From Nocardia transvalensis NBRC 15921 (GTDB lineage: Bacteria; Actinomycetota; Actinomycetes; Mycobacteriales; Mycobacteriaceae), in assembly GCF_000308875.1 (NCBI RefSeq), contig NZ_BAGL01000008.1:1-40166 (forward strand): DNA of 40,166 nt, written 5' to 3'. Numbering within the stretch: position 1 is the first letter of the stretch; each line of letters starts with the position of its first letter. The notes under the pieces were generated by a model. The model had not been told where the DNA came from and searched no databases. It saw only the letters and a list, made by a program, of their open reading frames with translations. Positions 15,706 through 22,787 of this stretch are shown piece after piece. The position numbers were made by a program, and so were the translations under genes.

Positions 15706-17517
15706 ATGGCTCGACCCGTGGACCCGCGCCTGTGGCGGTACGCCCGCTCGGCGCGACCGTATCTCGTTGCCGGCGTGGGGCTTTCGCTGGCGACCACGGT
15801 CTGCATCGTGGTCGCCGCGCTGGCGCTGGCGCGGGTCCTCGCGGGTGTGATCACCGATCCGGGACGCCGCACGCTCGGCTCCTGGACCGCGGAGCTGGCG
15901 GTATTCGCGCTCGCGGTCGGCTGTCGCGGCGTGGCGACCTGGTGGCAGGCCCGGCTGGCCCATCGCGCCGGTGCACGGGTCGTGACCGAACTCGAGCAGT
16001 CGGTGCTGGCCGCCGGGGCGGATCTGCCGCCGCGCGAGCTGGATTCGCGGCGGACGGAACTGGCGGTCGTGGTCGGCAGCGGGCTGAGCGGGCTGCGGGC
16101 CTATCTGACCGGATACCTGCCCGCGCTGTTGCTGGCGGTGCTGGTGCCGCCGATCGTGCTGGCGGTCATCGCCTTTCACGATCTCACCGCGGGCGCGATC
16201 ATTCTGGTCACGCTGCCGCTCATTCCCGTATTCATGATCCTGATCGGCCTGATGACCCAGGGGCGCGCGGAGGCCACCCTGGCGGCGACGACGCGGCTGT
16301 CCGATCAGTTGCTGGATCTGTTCGCGGGCATGCCGACGCTGCGGGCGCTGGGGCGCGAATCGGCGGGCGGCGCACCGGCGTCCGGCCAGGGGGCACACCG
16401 GACGCAGCGGGACCGGGTGCGGGCGCTGGGGGAGTCGCTGCACACCCGGACGATGGCGGCGCTGCGGGTGGCGTTCCTGTCCTCGATGGTGCTGGAACTG
16501 CTGGCCACACTCTGCGTCGCGCTGGTGGCGGTATCGATCGGCATGCGCCTGGTCTTCGGGCACATGGGCCTGTACGCCGGGCTGGTGGGGCTGATCCTGG
16601 CCCCGGAGGTCTATCTGCCGCTGCGTGCCGTGGGCGAGCGGTTCCACGCCGCGCAGGACGGAATGGCCGCCGCCGCCAAGGCATTCGCGGTGCTGGAACC
16701 GGCGGCGGAGCGGCGACGCCCGGCGGCGGGGCGGCTCGAGATCGGGGATGTGCGGGGCCGCATCGAGATTCGCGACCTGGCGGTGCGCGGCCGCGACGGT
16801 GTCGCGCCGGACGGGCTGTCGGCGGTGCTGCGGCCGGGTGCGGTCACGGTGCTCGCCGGGCCGAACGGATGCGGTAAATCCACTGTGCTGCAAGCGATTC
16901 TCGGGTTGATCACCCCCGATCGGGGCGAGGTGATCGTGGACGGCGTCGCCGTGCCCGATCTCGACCCCGACCGGTGGTGGGCCCAGGTGGCCTGGCTGCC
17001 GCAGCGGCCGGTCCTGCTACCCGGCACGTTGCGCGAGAACCTGGAACTGTTCGGAGCGCGTGTCGAGGATGGGCCGAGTGGGCCCGCGCGAGTCCTGACC
17101 GACCTGGAAGCTGCTTGCGCCGCAACCGGTTTCGACGAAGTACTCGACGAACTCCCGGACCGCTGGGACACCGTCGTCGGCGTGGGAGGCGTGGGATTGT
17201 CCCTGGGCCAGCGCCAGCGCCTGGCCCTCACCCGCGTCCTCGCCGCCGACCGCCCCGTCCTCCTCCTGGACGAGCCCACCGCCCACCTCGACGCCACCGC
17301 CGAATCCACCGTCCTCGCGGCCCTCCGCGCCCGCGCCCACGCCGGCGCGACCGTAATCCTGATCGCCCACCGCCCCACCCTCCTCGCCACCGCGGACCAC
17401 ATCGTCCATGTGGACGCCGGGCACGAGGTAGCCCGAGACCACGATGCGGGGGCCGTGCCCACCGACGATTACGGGGACGTGGTGTGGGCGGACGACATGC
17501 GGGGGGTGTTGCGATGA
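15706..17517 (+). CDS. cydD: ABC exporter for cytochrome bd assembly, subunit CydD
   Basis: Half of the heterodimeric CydDC exporter needed for bd oxidase assembly (reported to move glutathione/cysteine in E. coli; in mycothiol producers the substrate is open). 603 residues: six-helix membrane domain (about 15-320), then an ATPase domain with Walker A GPNGCGKS at 385-392, signature LSLGQRQR near 498 and Walker B VLLLDEPTAHLD. ATG 15706 has GAGGAG at 15694-15699 and lies 2 bp after cydB. It overlaps cydC by 4 bp (ATGA). Its last 300 bp are unusually C-rich on this strand. Confidence 0.95.
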   Translation: MARPVDPRLWRYARSARPYLVAGVGLSLATTVCIVVAALALARVLAGVITDPGRRTLGSWTAELAVFALAVGCRGVATWWQARLAHRAGARVVTELEQSVLAAGADLPPRELDSRRTELAVVVGSGLSGLRAYLTGYLPALLLAVLVPPIVLAVIAFHDLTAGAIILVTLPLIPVFMILIGLMTQGRAEATLAATTRLSDQLLDLFAGMPTLRALGRESAGGAPASGQGAHRTQRDRVRALGESLHTRTMAALRVAFLSSMVLELLATLCVALVAVSIGMRLVFGHMGLYAGLVGLILAPEVYLPLRAVGERFHAAQDGMAAAAKAFAVLEPAAERRRPAAGRLEIGDVRGRIEIRDLAVRGRDGVAPDGLSAVLRPGAVTVLAGPNGCGKSTVLQAILGLITPDRGEVIVDGVAVPDLDPDRWWAQVAWLPQRPVLLPGTLRENLELFGARVEDGPSGPARVLTDLEAACAATGFDEVLDELPDRWDTVVGVGGVGLSLGQRQRLALTRVLAADRPVLLLDEPTAHLDATAESTVLAALRARAHAGATVILIAHRPTLLATADHIVHVDAGHEVARDHDAGAVPTDDYGDVVWADDMRGVLR

Positions 17518-19199
17518 GGGAGGTGTGGGCCGACTTTCGGCGCATGCGTGAGGTGTTGGAGCTGTCTCGGGGGCGGATCGTGGTGTCGATCGGGTGGGGG
17601 GTGCTGGCGCTCGGGAGTGGGCTGGGGCTGGCGGGGTTGGCGGCGTGGTTGATTGCGCGGGCGTGGCAGATGCCGCCGGTGCTGGATCTCAGCGTCGCGG
17701 TGGTCGCCGTGCGGGCGCTGGGCATATCGCGTGGGCTGTGCCGGTATCTGGAACGGCTGGCCACTCATGATGTGGCGTTGCGTGCGATGACGACCGCACG
17801 GACCGGTGTGTACTCGGCGCTCGCGGGGGCGGATATCTGGACTCTGCGGCGTGGCGGCCGGTCGTCGGCTACCGATGACACGGATCCGACGCGGCTGCGG
17901 CGCGGTGACCTGCTCACCCGGATCGGCGGCGATATCGATGATCTCGGGGCGGTGGTGGTCCGGGCCTTCGTGCCCATCGCCGTGGCCGTGGTGCTGTCCA
18001 CGGCCGCGGTCGCGGTGCTCGCCGTGGTCTCGGTCCCGGCGGCCGCGATCCTCGCCGCGGCGCTGGCCGTCGCCGGGATCGTCGCGCCCTGGCTGTCCGC
18101 GCGGGCCGCACGGGAGGCGGAACTCGCCGTGCGTGACGACCGTCGCGAATTCACGGCGGCCGCGGTGACCGTGCTCGATCACGCCGCCGAACTGCGTGTG
18201 GCCGGACGCCTCGACGCTGCCCTCGCCGCGGCCGATCGCGCCGGGCGCCGGGCCGTCGCGGCGGAGGACCGCGCGGCCTCGCACAGCGCCTGGGCGGCCG
18301 CCGCGACCCCGGTCTCGATCGGCGCCAGCGTGCTCGGCGCCCTCCTCATCGGAATCGTGCTGTACGGCAGCGGAACCGGCGCACCGGTCGAACCCCTGCA
18401 ACCCGCCGCGCCCGGCGGCATCACCCCCATGGCGCTGGCCGTCCTGGTCCTGCTGCCGCTGTCGGCGTTCGAGGCCGTCGGCGTCCTCCCGGCGGCCGTC
18501 CAGGCCCTCACCAACGGCCGTGGCGCCCTGCACCGCATCACCGCGGCCGAGCGACGGTCCGAGACGGACGCGGCCCACAGAACACGGCTGGGCGTTGCTG
18601 GTCCGGCCCGGTACGGCACAGCGGATCCGGACGACCTCCCGCGCGGACAGCGGATTGCCGTGGTCGGACCGAGCGGGGCCGGGAAGACGACACTGTTGAT
18701 GGAGTGGGCGGGCCTGTTCGATACGCCCAGGCCCGGAATCACCTTCTTCGCCGAGGACGCGCACCTCTTCGGGACGAGCGTGCTGGAGAACCTGCGGGTC
18801 GCGCGCGGCGACCTGACCGAGGGCGAGGCCGAAACCGCTTTGCGCACAGCCGGGCTCGGGCTCTGGCTGGACGGGCTGCCGGACGGCGTGCACACCGAGT
18901 TGGTGGGCGGCGCCGCGGCGGTCTCGGGCGGCCAGCGCCGCCGGATCCTGCTCGCCCGCGCCCTCGTCTCCCCGGCCCGCGTCCTGCTGCTCGACGAACC
19001 CACCGAGCATATGGAGGCCGATCAGGGCGGCGAACTCCTGCGCGCGCTGCTCGACGCGCACAGCGGGCTGGTGGATCCGGAGCGCGTCGTCGTGGTCGTC
19101 ACCCATCAGCTGCCGCCGGACCACCGCGCCGACACCGTGGTCGAACTCGCGCCCGGCGGTCGCGCGACGATCCGCGACGCCGCGAATTATTCCCTCTGA
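17514..19199 (+). CDS. cydC: ABC exporter for cytochrome bd assembly, subunit CydC, compact ATPase domain
   Basis: Second half of the CydDC exporter, 561 residues. The membrane domain (about 20-330) includes LERLATHDVALRAM, typical of CydC. Walker A GPSGAGKT is at 385-392, the signature reads VSGGQRRR, Walker B VLLLDEPTEHME. The ATPase domain is shorter than usual: only about 23 residues separate Walker Lys391 from the Q-loop position, which here is Glu414 (FFAEDAHLF) instead of Gln, and the A-loop strands before Walker A are hard to find. I vaguely recall Glu here in other actinobacterial CydC, so this may be a lineage trait. Start ATG 17514 overlaps cydD. Confidence 0.92.
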   Translation: MREVWADFRRMREVLELSRGRIVVSIGWGVLALGSGLGLAGLAAWLIARAWQMPPVLDLSVAVVAVRALGISRGLCRYLERLATHDVALRAMTTARTGVYSALAGADIWTLRRGGRSSATDDTDPTRLRRGDLLTRIGGDIDDLGAVVVRAFVPIAVAVVLSTAAVAVLAVVSVPAAAILAAALAVAGIVAPWLSARAAREAELAVRDDRREFTAAAVTVLDHAAELRVAGRLDAALAAADRAGRRAVAAEDRAASHSAWAAAATPVSIGASVLGALLIGIVLYGSGTGAPVEPLQPAAPGGITPMALAVLVLLPLSAFEAVGVLPAAVQALTNGRGALHRITAAERRSETDAAHRTRLGVAGPARYGTADPDDLPRGQRIAVVGPSGAGKTTLLMEWAGLFDTPRPGITFFAEDAHLFGTSVLENLRVARGDLTEGEAETALRTAGLGLWLDGLPDGVHTELVGGAAAVSGGQRRRILLARALVSPARVLLLDEPTEHMEADQGGELLRALLDAHSGLVDPERVVVVVTHQLPPDHRADTVVELAPGGRATIRDAANYSL

Positions 19200-19228
19200 C
19201 CAGCGATTCCGCCGCACGCGAAAATACG

Positions 19229-19257
19229 TTGCCGACCGGCCGCACGCCCACTAAATT
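19229..19257 (+). promoter_or_regulatory. Promoter of the orphan small ORF (TTGCCG-N17-TAAATT)
   Basis: TTGCCG (19229-19234) and TAAATT (19252-19257) are spaced by 17 bp, the ideal sigma-A spacing. It is the best-matching promoter seen in the window, and it faces a gene-poor stretch. Confidence 0.6.
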
Positions 19258-19290
19258 CGTTCGTACACGAGGAAGGAGGTGGTTCCCAGA

Positions 19291-19329
19291 ATGAGTATTC
19301 AGCGGACACGTGAGGTGGCTGCCGGCTAG
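19291..19329 (+). CDS. Orphan 12-codon ORF with perfect ribosome-binding site
   Basis: Encodes MSIQRTREVAAG and ends in TAG. AAGGAGGTGG at 19273-19282 is close to a full match to the 16S 3' end, 8 bases before the ATG, and a promoter lies about 35 bp further up. No gene follows on this strand before glnR at 23930. The frame stays open after TAG to 19695, but most of that is antisense to the FABP-like gene. Not a known peptide to me; it could be a leader peptide, a structured regulatory RNA or a short functional peptide. Confidence 0.5.
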   Translation: MSIQRTREVAAG

Positions 19330-19461
19330 GCACCACCGCTGCAGACGGATTGCCGTTCGCGCGAGCGCCGAGTCAATCCCAGGCAGCCACCCGGCCCCCG
19401 AGCTCCCGGTTTGTCCGATCGGGATCGCGAGAGACAAGCTCTCCGCGATAAAGCTCGGGGG
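19314..19461 (+). ncRNA. Candidate structured RNA overlapping the orphan ORF
   Basis: GGTGGCTGCC at the end of the ORF (19314-19323) is an exact complement of 19382-19391. A second long-range pair, CCCCCGAGCT (19395-19404) with 19452-19461, encloses a local hairpin of about 9 bp (19425-19433 with 19439-19448, one bulge). A T-rich stretch (19462-19473) follows. The arrangement resembles a leader region with alternative pairing, then a terminator, but no downstream gene is on this strand. Confidence 0.4.
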
Positions 19462-19504
19462 TCGTTCCGTTTTCGGGGTTCTCGGAAATCTCGGGGGATG
19501 TGGT

Positions 19505-20215
19505 TCAGCCGATGTAGCGCTGCAGGCGGGCCGAGAGCCGCGGCTCGAGGGCCCCGTCGGCCTCCACGCGCTCCTCGACGTACCCCAGATCGCCGCCCTC
19601 GACGATGCCGTAGAGGCGCTTCGCCCCGCCCACGACCGCGCCGGACTGGCTGCGAATCACCACATCGGTGGCCAGCTCCCAGGACGACTGGGTGAGGGCC
19701 TGGCCGTAGAACAGTTCCACGACGCCCGAGCTGTGCGTGAGCAGCAGCTCGATGACCTCGTCGTCACCGTCGATGCCGACCCGCCAGAAACCGCTCTCGC
19801 GCAGATCCGGGCCGGTGTACTTGCCGTCGCCGTCGAGCACCCAGGACCGCGAGTCCCAGGCCAGATAGTCGCCGCCGTCGTGCGAGACGACGATCTGCTG
19901 GCCGAAGTGATAATCCCCACGCTCGGCGTCGTTACCCTCGCCCTCGCCGCGCCAGACGCCCACCAGCGGCAGCAGCGCCAGCATGGACGAACTCAGATCC
20001 GGGCCCTCGCGCAGGTTCGCGGTGTCCTCGGGCAGCGGTAAGCCCGGCAGCTGGGGGATGTTGCGGGCCGAGGTGGTCTTCGCGCGCTCGGCCGCGTCGG
20101 CGACGGCCGCGTCGCCACTGCGACGGGCCTCGCCCGTGGAACGACCGGCCGACGCCTCGTGCGTCGTGCCGTTCGCTGGTGCTTTGTCGACGTTCTCGTG
20201 CGCCGACTCTGTCAC
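19505..20215 (-). CDS. FABP-like/nitrobindin family protein
   Basis: 236 residues: an unstructured N-terminal extension of about 75 residues, then a ten-strand beta-barrel of the Rv0813c/nitrobindin type. The family motif GVWRGEGEG is at about 86-94; later strands include [30 protein letters not shown] and [10 protein letters not shown]. The actinobacterial members are called fatty-acid-binding-like; nitrobindins bind heme, so the ligand is open. GTG 20215 overlaps the stop of a 31-codon membrane-protein gene (GTGA), implying coupling. Confidence 0.88.
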   Translation of the reverse strand: MTESAHENVDKAPANGTTHEASAGRSTGEARRSGDAAVADAAERAKTTSARNIPQLPGLPLPEDTANLREGPDLSSSMLALLPLVGVWRGEGEGNDAERGDYHFGQQIVVSHDGGDYLAWDSRSWVLDGDGKYTGPDLRESGFWRVGIDGDDEVIELLLTHSSGVVELFYGQALTQSSWELATDVVIRSQSGAVVGGAKRLYGIVEGGDLGYVEERVEADGALEPRLSARLQRYIG

Positions 20216-20307
20216 GACTCGGTGAACAGCCGGTAGAGGACGTAGAGCCCGAACCAGGCGATCACCACGGTGACCAGGATCAGCAGAATCTCGAAGGCAA
20301 GAACCAC
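20212..20307 (-). CDS. 31-residue single-pass membrane protein
   Basis: A very small gene starting at GTG 20307, beginning [18 protein letters not shown] and ending YRLFTES. About 24 hydrophobic residues form one membrane helix, followed by a short basic tail. There is no ribosome-binding site; TAGACT on the minus strand (20315-20320) lies 7 bases before the GTG, so a leaderless mRNA is likely. Its TGA overlaps the FABP-like start codon by 4 bp, so it may both be a real peptide and drive translation of that gene. Function unknown. Confidence 0.7.
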   Translation of the reverse strand: MVLAFEILLILVTVVIAWFGLYVLYRLFTES

Positions 20308-20314
20308 GATTCGA

Positions 20315-20320
20315 AGTCTA
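20315..20320 (-). promoter_or_regulatory. -10 element (TAGACT) of the small membrane protein/FABP transcript
   Basis: Minus-strand TAGACT fits TANNNT and ends 7 bases before GTG 20307, the spacing seen in leaderless actinobacterial transcripts. It separates this pair from the sulfur operon upstream, which ends in its own terminator. Confidence 0.5.
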
Positions 20321-20344
20321 ACGACCGCGGGCCACGGATACGAA

Positions 20345-20373
20345 ACGGCCCCGGGTTGGGAACCCGGGGCCGT
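20345..20373 (-). terminator. Terminator of the rhodanese-SseC operon
   Basis: Perfect 13-bp stem (20345-20357 with 20361-20373) and a 3-base loop, 11 bp after the SseC stop on the minus strand. Confidence 0.8.
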
Positions 20374-20384
20374 GTCGAGGAGAA

Positions 20385-20690
20385 CTACTTGGCGACCTTG
20401 ACATCCACGCTGTGGATGCCGGCGCCCTCCGGCTGTACCGCCGCCGAGCCGTTGCCGGCCGACGACAGCGCGCGGATGGTCCAGCTGCCCGGCGCGGCGA
20501 AGAACCGGAAGTCACCGGTTCCGGAGGCCACGACCTCGGCGGTGAACTCGTCGCTGGAGTCCAGCAACCGCACGAACGCGCCACCGACCGGGTTACCGTC
20601 GGCGTCCAGCACGCGGCCGGTCAGGACGGTTTCCTTCTCGGTGTCGACGTTGGCGGGTAATGCCTGTCCCTGGGTAGGTGCTGCGCACAT
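20385..20690 (-). CDS. sseC: SseC-type protein (DUF1416)
   Basis: 101 residues, DUF1416, always found beside CysA2-type rhodaneses in actinobacteria and named SseC in mycobacteria. It looks like a beta-sandwich carboxypeptidase-regulatory-like domain: TVLTGRVLDADGNPVGGAFV and FRFFAAPGSWTIRALS are typical of that fold. No catalytic residues are known. The gene starts 2 bp after the rhodanese stop, with GGGAG upstream, so they are cotranscribed. The role is presumably accessory to sulfur transfer. Confidence 0.9.
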   Translation of the reverse strand: MCAAPTQGQALPANVDTEKETVLTGRVLDADGNPVGGAFVRLLDSSDEFTAEVVASGTGDFRFFAAPGSWTIRALSSAGNGSAAVQPEGAGIHSVDVKVAK

Positions 20691-20692
20691 GG

Positions 20693-21526
20693 TTATGCTC
20701 CCAACTCGATCGGTGCACCGACGAGGGAGCCGTACTCGGTCCAGCTCCCGTCGTAGTTCTTGACGTTCTTGTGGCCCAGCAGCTCCTGCAGCACGAACCA
20801 GGTGTGCGAGGAGCGCTCGCCGATGCGGCAGTAGGCGATGGTCTCCTTCTCGCCGTCGAGCCCGGCCTCCTTGTACAGGGCGGCCAGTTCCTCGTCGGAC
20901 TTGAAGGTGCCGTCCTCGTTCGCGGCCTTGGACCACGGGACGTTGATCGCGCCCGGGATGTGGCCGGGACGCTGCGACTGCTCCTGCGGCAGGTGGGCCG
21001 GGGCCAGGATCTTGCCGGAGAACTCGTCGGGCGAGCGCACGTCGACCAGGTTCTTGGTGCCGATGGCCGCGATGGCGTCGTCACGGAAGGCGCGGATGGA
21101 CAGGTCCTGCTCGCCGGCCTTGTAGGTGGTGGCGGGGCGGGACACGGCCTCGGTCGACAGCGGGCGCCCGTCGAGCTCCCACTTCTTGCGGCCGCCGTCG
21201 AGCAGCTTGACGTTCTGGTGGCCGTACAGCTTGAAGTACCAGTAGGCGTAGGCGGCGAACCAGTTGTTGTTGCCGCCGTACAGGATCACGGTGTCGTCGT
21301 TGCCGATACCGCGCGCCGACAGCAGATCCGAGAACTGCTCCCGGTTGACGAAGTCACGGCGAACCGGATCCTGCAGATCCGTCTTCCAGTCGAGCTTCAC
21401 GGCGCCCTCGATGTGGCCCGTGTCGTAGGCGGAGGTGTCCTCGTCGACCTCGACGATGACGATGCCGGGGGCGTTGAGGTTCTCTTCGACCCAGTCTGCG
21501 GAGACCAGGGCATCGGAGCGAGCCAT
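20693..21526 (-). CDS. Thiosulfate sulfurtransferase, rhodanese (CysA2 type)
   Basis: 277-residue tandem rhodanese that moves sulfane sulfur from thiosulfate to an acceptor (cyanide in vitro; in vivo a thiol or protein). The inactive first domain carries VDEDTSAYDTGHIEGAVKLD and the catalytic domain GHIPGAINVPW; the catalytic loop reads YCRIGERSS with Cys233. Length and sequence match mycobacterial CysA2/CysA3, which are rhodaneses despite the name. ATG 21526 has AAAGGA upstream. It lies between DUF4395 and SseC in a cluster led by a cysteine-rich leader peptide, so cysteine supply probably controls it. Confidence 0.95.
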   Translation of the reverse strand: MARSDALVSADWVEENLNAPGIVIVEVDEDTSAYDTGHIEGAVKLDWKTDLQDPVRRDFVNREQFSDLLSARGIGNDDTVILYGGNNNWFAAYAYWYFKLYGHQNVKLLDGGRKKWELDGRPLSTEAVSRPATTYKAGEQDLSIRAFRDDAIAAIGTKNLVDVRSPDEFSGKILAPAHLPQEQSQRPGHIPGAINVPWSKAANEDGTFKSDEELAALYKEAGLDGEKETIAYCRIGERSSHTWFVLQELLGHKNVKNYDGSWTEYGSLVGAPIELGA

Positions 21527-21581
21527 GTTGTTCCTTTCGATGTGACTTACCGGAGCGGGGGTGGGGTTCGGGGGAGTGGGG

Positions 21582-22061
21582 TCAGTCGGTCGGTGCGGCC
21601 TGCTTGGGCAGCAGCCGCTGGACGAACGGATAGATCTGGCAGCCCAGGCAGAAGCCGAAGGCCGCGTTGAGGAACGCCGCGAACAGCGCGAAGCCCGCGA
21701 AGACAGCGCCGACGACGGTACTGCCCGCGGCGAAACCGATGAGGCTGAGCACCGCGAACACGCCGCCGACCAGCTGCGCGAACCGCAGCGGGGCCACCGG
21801 TTCGGTCTCGGTGACCGGGCCGACGCGCGGGGCCACGAACCGGGCGTACAGCAGGCCGTACGGGCTGCGCCGGGGGCCGTTGAGGGCACCGACGGCGAAG
21901 ACCACCGCCTGCAATGCGATCAGCACGGCCGCGAGTGCGGCGGAGAAGGCCGAGGCGATCAGCACCAGCACGAGAACGCCGGTGGTGACCCAGGCCGCGA
22001 AGCGAGGGCCACGAACGTCCACGCGGGTGGATGTGTCAGAGGTGTTGATGGTGTCGGACAT
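21582..22061 (-). CDS. DUF4395 membrane protein
   Basis: 159 residues with four predicted helices (about 24-44, 44-62, 94-114 and 117-135) and a C-terminal FGFCLGCQIY. The CxxC pair, facing the end of the last helix, suggests thiol or metal chemistry. DUF4395 proteins often sit beside rhodaneses and thioredoxins, and a role in sulfur-compound transport is an inference from that. ATG 22061 has AGGAG 8 bases upstream. It is the first structural gene behind the leader/attenuator at 22145-22251. Confidence 0.88.
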   Translation of the reverse strand: MSDTINTSDTSTRVDVRGPRFAAWVTTGVLVLVLIASAFSAALAAVLIALQAVVFAVGALNGPRRSPYGLLYARFVAPRVGPVTETEPVAPLRFAQLVGGVFAVLSLIGFAAGSTVVGAVFAGFALFAAFLNAAFGFCLGCQIYPFVQRLLPKQAAPTD

Positions 22062-22144
22062 CGGAGGAACTCCTGCGCTGCATGGGTCTATCTGTCAGGT
22101 ATTTGCCAGATCACCGCGATCACGAGAATCACTCGTACGGGTGG

Positions 22145-22185
22145 AAAAACCGGTCGGCGTCAGAAGCAAACGAAGGGCCGACCGG
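22145..22185 (-). terminator. Attenuator hairpin with U tract after the leader peptide
   Basis: On the minus strand CCGGTCGGC (22185-22177) pairs exactly with GCCGACCGG (22158-22150) and is followed by TTTTT (22149-22145). It directly abuts the leader stop codon and lies 84 bp before DUF4395, the layout of transcription attenuation. Confidence 0.75.
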
Positions 22186-22251
22186 CTACATGCACAGGCA
22201 GCAACAACCGCCGAGCCGGCACAGATCGACTGTGCGGCGTCGGGTGAGCAT
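22186..22251 (-). CDS. Cysteine-rich leader peptide of the sulfur operon
   Basis: 21 residues: MLTRRRTVDLCRLGGCCCLC then Met and TAG. Five of the last eleven residues are cysteine, three in a row. The start LTRRRxVDLCR is the signature of the actinobacterial leader peptides placed before sulfur-metabolism genes. Slow translation of the Cys codons when cysteine is scarce would change folding of the adjoining terminator and allow the DUF4395-rhodanese-SseC genes to be read. ATG 22251 has only a weak site upstream (GAGAG). Confidence 0.8.
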   Translation of the reverse strand: MLTRRRTVDLCRLGGCCCLCM

Positions 22252-22279
22252 CAGCTCTCGGCGGGTTTGCACGGCTAGC

Positions 22280-22285
22280 AGTTTA
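22280..22285 (-). promoter_or_regulatory. -10 element (TAAACT) of the leader/sulfur operon
   Basis: Minus-strand TAAACT fits TANNNT and predicts a start near 22273, giving a 5' leader of about 22 bases before the leader peptide. No convincing -35 is seen. Confidence 0.45.
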
Positions 22286-22318
22286 CCTGCTTCGGCGCGA
22301 GAATTGGACCCCGGGTCG

Positions 22319-22332
22319 GTAACTCGAGTTAC
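22319..22332. promoter_or_regulatory. 14-bp perfect palindrome upstream of the sulfur operon
   Basis: GTAACTCGAGTTAC lies about 46-59 bp upstream of the predicted start of the leader transcript and touches the stop codon of the thioredoxin-like gene. The position suits an activator site; the regulator is unknown. Confidence 0.4.
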
Positions 22333-22787
22333 TAAGCGGCGTCACGCATGGTCAGCGGGGTGATGGCGCTGTGCAGGTCGGTGGCCTTCGGGACGCCCGA
22401 GATGCGGAATCGCTCCCGGCCGTCCGCGTCGAAGATGAACGTGGTCGGCAGCGACAGCACGTTGAGCTCCTTGGCCAGGGCGGGCTCGGCATCGATATCG
22501 ATCTCGATGTCCAGCGGTGGCTGCGGGGCATCGGCGAGATCGGCCACGACCCCCGCGACGACCCGGCGAACCGCGTCGCACGGGCCGCACCAGTCGGCGG
22601 AGAAGTGCAGCACCGCGGGCGCGGAACCCGTCACGCCGGCCGCGGCCAGCAGCCGGCCGCGCGCACCGGAATCCGCCGCGATCGGCTCGGCGGAGGTGGC
22701 GCGCACCCGGCCCGCCCGGTACCGCCACACCAGCCCGAAGGCGAGAGCGGCCAGCAGGACCAGCACCAGGATCGTGATTTCGGTCAT
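22332..22787 (-). CDS. Membrane-anchored thioredoxin family protein
   Basis: 151 residues. One N-terminal membrane helix (about 5-21), then a thioredoxin fold with the active site WCGPC at 66-70 and the cis-proline loop SLPTTF. The anchor and the short linker put the thioredoxin domain on one membrane face; inside or outside is not decided by sequence, although no cleavage site is evident. It corresponds to mycobacterial Rv0816c (annotated thiX). ATG 22787 overlaps the stop of the LmeA gene (ATGA). Confidence 0.9.
   Translation of the reverse strand: MTEITILVLVLLAALAFGLVWRYRAGRVRATSAEPIAADSGARGRLLAAAGVTGSAPAVLHFSADWCGPCDAVRRVVAGVVADLADAPQPPLDIEIDIDAEPALAKELNVLSLPTTFIFDADGRERFRISGVPKATDLHSAITPLTMRDAA

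Noticed and set aside
17228..17764. Glycine/arginine-rich minus-strand frame at the cydD-cydC junction
   Set aside because: Low-complexity shadow produced by the local C-to-G skew switch.
19330..19695. Stop-codon readthrough of the orphan small ORF into the following open frame
   Set aside because: Most of the extension is antisense to the FABP-like gene and arginine-rich; the open frame is expected by chance at this GC content. Kept only as a side remark.
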